From positions 1 to 53,687 of the forward strand of contig JAEZDN010000117.1 of the NCBI GenBank assembly GCA_023433275.1: a DNA stretch of 53,687 nucleotides, written 5' to 3'. The translations under genes and the position numbers were made by a program. The stretch comes from Verrucomicrobiota bacterium. Its GTDB lineage: Bacteria > Verrucomicrobiota > Verrucomicrobiia > Opitutales > Opitutaceae. Below the pieces are notes generated by a model. That model saw nothing but the letters and a program-made list of their open reading frames with translations. It made no database searches and was not told where the DNA came from. Below, piece after piece: positions 48,423-53,687 of the stretch (its first letter is position 1; each line of letters opens with the position of its first letter).

Positions 48423-49202
48423 ATGAGAAAAACACTCGCCCTCTTCGGCCTGGCCACGGCCTGCGCCCTGACGTTTGCCCAAGCGCCGGCCGCGGCGCCT
48501 ACACCCGCGGTCGCCGCGCCCGCGCCGGTGGATGCTTCCGCCCCCATCCCGAAGGCGGGCAACGCGCGGTTTTTCGAACTGCACGAATCCTTCCTGGCTC
48601 GCGGCCAAAGCGGCCCGATCGGCGTCCTGTTCCTCGGCGATTCCATCACCGAAGGGTGGCGCGGGGCGCCGCACATCTGGGAGCATTATTTTGGCAGCTA
48701 CCAGCCGGCCAACTTCGGCATCGGCGGCGACCAGACGCAGCACGTGATCTGGCGCATCGAGAACGGCGAACTCGACGGCATCACGCCCAAGGCAGTGGTC
48801 CTCATGATTGGCACCAACAATTCCGCGCAGCACACCGGCGAACAAATCGCCGCCGCCAATGCCAGAATCATCGAGCTGATTCGCGCCAGGATCCCCGGCG
48901 TGAAGGTGCTCCTCCTCGCCATCTTCCCGCGCGACGCCCGGCGCAGCCCATCCGGCCTGATCACCGAGGCGGCGATCACCGACGTCGGCAAGCGCATGAC
49001 GGCCATCAACCAGGCCAACGCACTGCTCGCCAAACTCGACGATGGCGTGAACGTCCGTTTCCTCGACATCGGCGCCCAATTCCTGGGCAAGGACGGACGC
49101 ATCCCCTGGGTCATCATGCCCGACCAGCTTCATCTTTCCCCTGCCGGCTACCAGCTCTGGGCTGATGCCATCAAGGGCCCGTTGGCCGAGCTGATGAAGT
49201 GA
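48423..49202 (+). CDS. secreted SGNH/GDSL hydrolase
   Basis: 259 residues. Signal peptide (ALFGLATACALTFA), a Pro/Ala-rich linker to about 45, then the SGNH core: FLGDSITEGWRG with nucleophile Ser74, GGDQTQHVIWRIENG, MIGTNNS (the Asn block), and the end DQLHLSPAGYQLW with Asp234/His237 as the catalytic pair. Acyl or acetyl esterase, probably on cell-surface polymers or exogenous glycans. Start at ATG 48423. Confidence 0.9.
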   Translation: MRKTLALFGLATACALTFAQAPAAAPTPAVAAPAPVDASAPIPKAGNARFFELHESFLARGQSGPIGVLFLGDSITEGWRGAPHIWEHYFGSYQPANFGIGGDQTQHVIWRIENGELDGITPKAVVLMIGTNNSAQHTGEQIAAANARIIELIRARIPGVKVLLLAIFPRDARRSPSGLITEAAITDVGKRMTAINQANALLAKLDDGVNVRFLDIGAQFLGKDGRIPWVIMPDQLHLSPAGYQLWADAIKGPLAELMK

Positions 49203-49482
49203 GGCCAAGGCGGCGGATCCATTGGCAGACGGGGTGAACCCAACCCTGCCTTTTTGTCGAACCAACGGCAGCGGGTTGTCCGCCATTGGACGACATCCGT
49301 AAGGGGGTGTGCGCAGCGAGGAACGAAGGCTCGAGATGAAGCCAACTCGCCTGCGCCCTCTCTGGTGGCCACGCTCCAACTTGCTGATGCCCTCTCCGCC
49401 GCGAGGATGCTATCACGCACGCAGCGCACCGGGCCGGTGCGTCCTTCCGCGGGATGGAGGAGGCTCGATAACTCGCCCAATC
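49203..49482. other. 280-bp stretch without a confident gene
   Basis: Long open frames exist on both strands, but neither has a start with a ribosome site or a recognisable domain, and their amino-acid use looks like frame noise of high-GC DNA. A 40-bp piece (49300-49340) reads like a copy of a dispersed unit. I see no RNA gene. A terminator for the facing operon follows. Confidence 0.4.
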
Positions 49483-49506
49483 AAAAGGGCGGACTGCGGT
49501 CCGCCC
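49483..49506 (-). terminator. terminator of the FKBP gene
   Basis: On the minus strand an 8-bp stem (GGGCGGAC 49487-49494 with GTCCGCCC 49499-49506) is followed by TTTT (A at 49483-49486 on the plus strand). It lies about 30 nt after the FKBP stop. Confidence 0.8.
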
Positions 49507-49537
49507 TCGATCACATTTATTTTCCCGCGGCCGGGTG

Positions 49538-50011
49538 TTATTTCAGGTCCTTGCCGAAATCCAGCAACTCCATCTCGAACACCAAGGTCGCGTAGCGCTT
49601 GATGTCGGGGGGACGGCCCTTGGCGCCATAACCCATTTCCGGCGGCACGATGAGGAGCCACTTCTCGCCCTTGTGCATTTTCTGCAGCGCTTCCTCCCAC
49701 CCATCGATGAGCTCGCCGCGATCGAGGCGGACCTTGAGCGGGTTGTCGGGCGTGTTCTGATCAAAAACCTTCCCGTCGAGCAGCATGCCCTTGTACACGA
49801 CGCTCACGCGCATTCCGCGGGTTGGCATCGGGCCGGACGCATCACCGGGTTCGAGGATGATGTACCGGAGCCCCGTGAACGTCTTTTTTGCCTCGGGCCA
49901 GCGCTGCTCGACAATCTCGAGATCCTCCGGCGGCAGTTTCTCGCGTTGGGCATGGAGTGGCGCGATGGCCAGGGAAAACACGCAGAAGCCAATCAGGATG
50001 AGCGGGCGCAT
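49538..50011 (-). CDS. secreted FKBP-type peptidyl-prolyl isomerase
   Basis: 157 residues. Signal peptide (LILIGFCVFSLAIAPLHA), then a single FKBP domain: GMRVSVVYKGMLLDGKVFD, DNPLKVRLDRGELIDGWEEA, and PPEMGYGAKG with the Tyr/Gly family end, then TLVFEMELLDF. Accelerates proline isomerisation in periplasmic proteins. The start is ATG 50011; a long upstream frame is a shadow of the next gene. Eight bp after the carboxypeptidase gene, so likely cotranscribed. Confidence 0.9.
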   Translation of the reverse strand: MRPLILIGFCVFSLAIAPLHAQREKLPPEDLEIVEQRWPEAKKTFTGLRYIILEPGDASGPMPTRGMRVSVVYKGMLLDGKVFDQNTPDNPLKVRLDRGELIDGWEEALQKMHKGEKWLLIVPPEMGYGAKGRPPDIKRYATLVFEMELLDFGKDLK

Positions 50012-50018
50012 GGGGTGG

Positions 50019-51050
50019 TTACGGTTTCTTCTCGGGGGGAATGACGCGGAAAATGACGGTCGGTTCCTTGGGCGTCGAGGATTGTTCGGCGGGGGGAGCC
50101 GGGATGGATTTGTCCGTCCGGACGGTTGGTTCGACCGGGGTTGCGCGGGGGCCTTTGGGCTGTCCCGCGGATGCGGGATGACGCGCCGGAGGCGTGAGCA
50201 CGGGCAGGGACGCGGGCTGGGCCGCGAACCCACGCTCGAGCAGTTCGCGTGCTTTGACGTCTCTCGTGACCCTTTGCTCGCTGCCGAGCACCACCGCGAT
50301 GACGCGCCGGCCGTTGCGTTCGGCGGTCGCGGCGAGCGAAAAGCCGCCCGCGCTGAAGAAACCCGTCTTAAGGCCGTCGCACCCGGGAAAAGCCGCCAGC
50401 AGGCCGTTGTGGTTGCGCATGATGAACGGTTCCGCGGCCGTTACACGAAACGGCCGTTCCTTCACCGCGCTATACTGGAGAACCTTCCCGTGTCGGAGGA
50501 GGCCGCGAGATAGAATTGCGAGATCGCGGGCGGTGGTGACATCGGGCAACTGCCCCTTGCCCGGCGGCAACCCGTGCGGGGAATGAAAGGTGGTGCTGGT
50601 CATCCCCAACTGCCGGGCCTTGGCGTTCATCAGTTCGACAAAAGCCTCGCGCGAACCGGCGGCATGGGTGGCCAGGGCGACGGCGGCGTCATTGGCGGAT
50701 TGCACCATCAGCGCATACAGGAGGTCATCGACGGTGAAGACTTCGCCTTGCTTGAGGTAAACCTGCGAACCACCCGTTCGCGCCGCCTCGGCAGAGACCG
50801 TCACCGGGTCCGTGAGCGCGATTCTCCCGGCTTCGACCTGCTCCATCACCACGAAGAAAGTCATCAGCTTCGTGATGCTCGCGGGGAAACCCCGCGCGTC
50901 CGCATTGTCCTCAAACAACACCGCGCCGGACGCGGCGTCGGTGACGATCGCGCTCAGGTACGGATTGTGGGACACTTTTTCGATGGCGCGACCGGAAACG
51001 GCGGCCAGCAAGGCCGCCGCCAGCAACGCAAGTCTCGCGAGGAAGCTCAT
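50019..51050 (-). CDS. D-alanyl-D-alanine carboxypeptidase (PBP5/DacF-like)
   Basis: 343 residues. Signal (LALLAAALLAAVSG), then the penicillin-binding motifs SITK (Ser58, Lys61), SAN (118-120) and KTG (228-230), in the right order for class C low-molecular-mass PBPs. A Pro/Ala-rich C-terminal region replaces a typical membrane-anchoring helix. It trims peptidoglycan pentapeptides. Start at ATG 51050; the longer frame only adds a short polar leader. Confidence 0.92.
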   Translation of the reverse strand: MSFLARLALLAAALLAAVSGRAIEKVSHNPYLSAIVTDAASGAVLFEDNADARGFPASITKLMTFFVVMEQVEAGRIALTDPVTVSAEAARTGGSQVYLKQGEVFTVDDLLYALMVQSANDAAVALATHAAGSREAFVELMNAKARQLGMTSTTFHSPHGLPPGKGQLPDVTTARDLAILSRGLLRHGKVLQYSAVKERPFRVTAAEPFIMRNHNGLLAAFPGCDGLKTGFFSAGGFSLAATAERNGRRVIAVVLGSEQRVTRDVKARELLERGFAAQPASLPVLTPPARHPASAGQPKGPRATPVEPTVRTDKSIPAPPAEQSSTPKEPTVIFRVIPPEKKP

Positions 51051-51087
51051 GCGCGGAAGGCAGTGCGCGAATATCGGCAACGCAATA

Positions 51088-51732
51088 TCATTTCAGCGCT
51101 CGCACGGCGGGGTGAACGGACATCCGCGCCAGGGCGGTGCGGAGAAGAGTCTTGCCGGGTTCCATGCGATGCCAAGGCGAGGCGCCCGAGGGGTGGGGCA
51201 GCGGAATGCAGTCCGTCTCGTGCCCGCGAAAATCGATGCGAAATTGTTTCCCGATCGTATCGTTCAACGGCGCCGGCGGCAGGAATCGCGCAATGGCGAG
51301 CTTGCCGACGGGCAGGATCAAGGTGGGCCGGAGCAAGGCGATTTCCGCCGACATCCAGCGCGAGCAGTTGGCGATCTCGCTTTCGTCCGGCACCCGGTCA
51401 CCCCCGATCAGGCGCTTGCCGGGAAAACAGCGGCAGACGGCGGCGAAATAGATCCGGTCGCGCGCCTGTTCCTCGGTCCAGCCCAGCGCGGCATCGAACC
51501 ACTTGAACAGGGTCTTGCCCGCGGTCCAGGCAAACGGCCGCCCGAGGATGGGTTCCTTGTCCCCGGGCGCCTGTCCGACCAGCATGATCCCCGAGGTCAC
51601 GGGCCGGCCGACGACGACCGGCTTGTGCATCTTCGGGCAAAGCGTGCATGCGCTCAAGCGGCGCAGGTGGTTGATGACAGCACGGGGAGTGGCGACGGGA
51701 GCGGGCATGGACGCGCGAGTGGACTCGCGCAT
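51088..51732 (-). CDS. uracil-DNA glycosylase family protein (Fe-S type 4/5-like)
   Basis: 214 residues. Cys29, Cys32, Cys100 or Cys102, and Cys123 could bind an iron-sulfur cluster. GQAPGDKE (about 53-60) is motif 1, and LPHPSGAS (about 178-185, His180) is motif 2. Removes uracil from DNA in repair. Start at ATG 51732 has GGGGAG 12 nt upstream; ATG 51708 has no ribosome site. A UdgX-like variant cannot be excluded by eye. Confidence 0.85.
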   Translation of the reverse strand: MRESTRASMPAPVATPRAVINHLRRLSACTLCPKMHKPVVVGRPVTSGIMLVGQAPGDKEPILGRPFAWTAGKTLFKWFDAALGWTEEQARDRIYFAAVCRCFPGKRLIGGDRVPDESEIANCSRWMSAEIALLRPTLILPVGKLAIARFLPPAPLNDTIGKQFRIDFRGHETDCIPLPHPSGASPWHRMEPGKTLLRTALARMSVHPAVRALK

Positions 51733-51778
51733 GGGAACTTTCAGCTCCCCTTGCCGCGGGCAAGCTTCGCCGCCAAAT

Positions 51779-51807
51779 AAAAAGGGCGGTGCCCGGAGGC
51801 ACCGCCC
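51779..51807 (-). terminator. terminator of the RRM protein gene
   Basis: A 10-bp stem (51784-51793 with 51798-51807, loop CGGA) followed by T on the minus strand (A run at 51779-51783). It ends the RRM gene, 32 nt after its stop. Confidence 0.85.
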
Positions 51808-51839
51808 TGAAATTGGAATTCGCTCGCGCGAGATTCGGA

Positions 51840-52220
51840 TTAGTAACGGTCGCGACCGCCGCCACCGCCACCGAAACCGCCACGACCGCCGCCGCCGAAG
51901 CCGCCACGGCGTTCGCCGCCGAAGCCGCCACGACCGCCGCCGCCGTAACCGCCGCCGGCCGGACGATCTTCCTTCGGACGGGCCTCATTGACCTGAAGCG
52001 CGCGGCCGCCGAAATCGACGCCGTTGGTCTTCTCGATGGCCAGCTTGGCCTCTTCCGGGGTACCCATGGTGACGAACGCGAAGCCGCGGGGGCGGCCGGT
52101 CATCTTGTCCATGGCGACATAGGTGTCGGTCACGGTGCCGAACTGGCCGAAGTGGGCGCGGAGTTCGTCATCGGTGGTCTTGAAGGAGAGGTTTCCAACG
52201 TAGAGTTTGGAGTTGCTCAT
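51840..52220 (-). CDS. RNA-binding protein with one RRM and Gly-rich tail
   Basis: 126 residues. RRM at 1-80 with RNP2 LYVGNL (6-11) and RNP1 RGFAFVTM (45-52), then an Arg/Gly-rich tail (RGGFGGERRGGFGGGGRGGF). Cold-shock-type RBP as in cyanobacteria and other environmental bacteria. Start at ATG 52220. An AAGGA-like sequence lies about 15 nt upstream on the minus strand. Confidence 0.93.
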   Translation of the reverse strand: MSNSKLYVGNLSFKTTDDELRAHFGQFGTVTDTYVAMDKMTGRPRGFAFVTMGTPEEAKLAIEKTNGVDFGGRALQVNEARPKEDRPAGGGYGGGGRGGFGGERRGGFGGGGRGGFGGGGGGRDRY

Positions 52221-52626
52221 GTGATATTTCGTAGATCCTTCGCCATCTGCCAGTCTGTTCCCAACGCGGGTTTCGAAATCATCACTTAAGCCAAACGCTC
52301 AGCCAACGACTCACCAGTTCCTGTCATCAAACGCTATCTCTAACGAGGCGCATAAGAACGCCCACGGATGACATTCTGGCAAGGGAATTCGCCCGCCTGC
52401 GTGGGAGGCCGAGCAAAATCTCGACGGCGACTAGGACTGGCACCCGGCGATTCTGCAGCCCCATTTGACGTTGAGGGAAAGGCAGTCCGCCTAACATACC
52501 TGACTCGCTATCGGCACCCCAGACCGCGTTCGGTGGCGGGGAGAATCGTGCCCGCCCGTGCCGATTTCGATTGGACTCGACGATCTCAACGTCTGATACA
52601 TGTGTTTGAATCAACCGTTTTACTCC
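52221..52626. other. 406-bp lower-GC gap between divergent genes
   Basis: The region is less GC-rich than its neighbours. It holds the leader of the RRM gene and then a stretch (52370-52600) with open frames on both strands, one starting at 52368 on the plus strand. None has a domain or a clear start; it could be a decayed gene or repeat. No RNA gene identified. Confidence 0.4.
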
Positions 52627-53241
52627 ATGCCAGACGCGTCTTCACCTGATACGCCTAATCGGATTTTAGCGTGCGCCGAAGCGCTCTTCGCCCGCCATGG
52701 GTTCGCCGGGGTTTCACTTCGAGAAATAACTCGTAGCGCCGGTGTTAACGTAGCGTCCGTCAATTACCACTTCTATGATAAGGAGTCGCTATACCGAACT
52801 ATTATAAAACGCCATTTGCACCTCATAAACCACGAGCGACTCGAACTTCTGCAACGAGCGGAAACTCGTTTTTCGCCAGAGCGAGTGCCCGTCGACAACT
52901 TGATCGATGCTTTGGCCCGGCCTGTGTTTTTCGCCGAGAACCCCAACGGGCCGCAACTGCTCGGCCGGTTACTTTTTGAAACCACTCCCTCAATCGTCGA
53001 TTTGGTCCAATCGGAACTGGAACCGATCATGAACCGGTTCGGGCATGCGCTCCGCCGCCACCAGCCGAGCATTCCGGCGGCGGAATTCCTTTGGAAATTA
53101 AGCTTTGTGATCGGCGCGCTCCACCATGCCGCGTTGACCTTTCACTCGATGAAAAGGCTAACCCAAGGCGTTTGCGCGGACGGCGACGCCCACGCCGCTC
53201 TGGCAGCTTTTACAGGCTTCGGGGCCGCCGCCCTCCGGTAG
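52627..53241 (+). CDS. TetR-family transcriptional regulator
   Basis: 204 residues. N-terminal helix-turn-helix: RILACAEALFARHGFAGVSL, REITRSAGVNVASVNYHFYD (the TetR signature with YHF) and then a helical ligand-binding domain. A probable repressor of an unknown target; the next gene (alanine-rich secreted protein) is a candidate, but it is on the same strand. The start is ATG 52627; ATG 52600 adds nine residues. No clear ribosome site at either. Confidence 0.85.
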   Translation: MPDASSPDTPNRILACAEALFARHGFAGVSLREITRSAGVNVASVNYHFYDKESLYRTIIKRHLHLINHERLELLQRAETRFSPERVPVDNLIDALARPVFFAENPNGPQLLGRLLFETTPSIVDLVQSELEPIMNRFGHALRRHQPSIPAAEFLWKLSFVIGALHHAALTFHSMKRLTQGVCADGDAHAALAAFTGFGAAALR

Positions 53242-53367
53242 CGGAAGCAACGGACATTAGAAACCACACGATCATCGCCGATTACTGCTCATAACTGGCA
53301 ATTGACATCCCCGGGAGGAGTTGAAACATCTCCACCCACCACCGACCTGACCTTATAAAGTAATCGT

Positions 53368-53687
53368 ATGAATATCAAATCCCGTCGTTCCCTTTTTGCT
53401 GCGCTTGCCATCACGGCATCGCTTTTCCTGAGCCCCGTGTTCTCGCTCGCGCAGGAGGCTGAGCTTTCCGCCGACCTGCAAGAGCAGATCGAGGCGGCTG
53501 TAGCCGCCGGTGATGGCGCCGCCATCGAAGCGCTCGCCGCCGCCGCCACTCCGGCCGTCGCCGCCCAGATCGCCCAAGCCGCCGCCAACGCCGCCACTGT
53601 GATCGCCGTTTCCGACCCGGCCGCCGCCGCCAGCATCGCCTCCGCCGCTGCGAACGTCGCCGCGACCCCCGCCGTCGTCGCCGCCGC
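53368..53687 (+). CDS. alanine-rich secreted protein (truncated by window end)
   Basis: Partial, over 106 residues. Signal peptide (SLFAALAITASLFLSPVFSLA), a helical Glu/Leu segment (LSADLQEQIEAAVAAGD) and then Ala-rich repeats of A-A-x-P-A type (AAATPAVAAQIAQAAANAAT). It looks like an envelope or surface helix-bundle protein. Start at ATG 53368. Upstream a TATAAA-like sequence (53354) lies 9 nt before the start, and TTGACA at 53302 has no good partner. The C-terminus lies outside the window. Confidence 0.6.
   Translation, partial: MNIKSRRSLFAALAITASLFLSPVFSLAQEAELSADLQEQIEAAVAAGDGAAIEALAAAATPAVAAQIAQAAANAATVIAVSDPAAAASIASAAANVAATPAVVAA

Noticed and set aside
52327..52614. Possible decayed gene on the minus strand in the low-GC gap
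   Set aside because: No domain, start or repeat support; left as an unassigned gap.
1..53687. CRISPR arrays, insertion sequences, prophage and rRNA genes
   Set aside because: No regularly spaced direct repeats, transposase, integrase or phage genes, and no rRNA-like sequence were seen on either strand.

Overview
The window is high-GC bacterial chromosome with dense, mostly short-spaced operons. It has no rRNA, tRNA, phage, insertion sequence or CRISPR array that I can see. Gene content fits a Gram-negative heterotroph of the Verrucomicrobiota, probably Opitutaceae. The pointers are a TtpC-type TonB energising operon, hybrid kinases with Zn-finger-like receiver partners, many small secreted proteins of no known family, and intergenic palindromes edged by TGTAG/CTACA. 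The taxonomic call is inference from content and style, not from a marker gene.

Layout. 1-6.8 kb (minus strand): a TonB2-type operon in the order DUF3450, TtpC-like ExbB, ExbB, ExbD, TonB, TPR protein, followed by a secreted protein with a TonB-C-like tail. 6.9-11.8 kb: aldo/keto reductase, small membrane and hypothetical proteins, a coiled-coil membrane-anchored protein, SlyX, and a secreted type I phosphodiesterase. 11.9-16.9 kb (minus): a 1475-residue hybrid histidine kinase overlapping its response regulator. 16.9-23.1 kb (minus): an overlapping gene chain of PqqD-like protein, HprK-like kinase, glycosyltransferase, NTP_transf_5 nucleotidyltransferase, glycosyltransferase and YyaL/DUF255 protein. 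This chain is the best candidate for an undescribed modification system. 23.2-29.6 kb: epimerase, ABC-F ATPase, DUF6933 and UPF0158 genes, GNAT acetyltransferase, a secreted protein and a small ABM-like protein. 29.8-30.8 kb: an orphan methyltransferase behind a possible Trp-codon leader and terminator. 31.0-35.9 kb (minus): a coiled-coil protein, then a LytS/LytTR two-component pair, a 54-residue membrane peptide and a NatAB-type sodium/drug export ABC transporter in one operon. 36.0-40.4 kb: PfkB kinase, YdeI/DUF1905 protein, cytochrome c, and a kinase whose sensor is an NMT1/THI5-like binding protein. 40.5-45.8 kb (minus): long-form DERA (deoC), a catalytic ALDH, a zinc-ribbon membrane protein, a POT transporter and a truncated non-catalytic ALDH. 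45.9-49.2 kb (plus): HEAT-like protein, thioesterase, NTF2-like protein, RarD and GDSL hydrolase. 49.5-52.2 kb (minus): RRM protein, uracil-DNA glycosylase, DD-carboxypeptidase and FKBP isomerase. 52.6 kb to the end: a TetR regulator and the start of an alanine-rich secreted protein.

How they fit together. The envelope is the main theme: energised outer-membrane uptake (TonB operon), peptidoglycan maintenance (DD-carboxypeptidase, FKBP), secreted hydrolases, and sensory systems reading external ligands. The deoC/ALDH block looks like a deoxyribose-phosphate (acetaldehyde-generating) catabolic unit with a peptide-type importer. Several intergenic spaces are filled with diverse hairpins that share the same edges, which looks like a dispersed repeat family.
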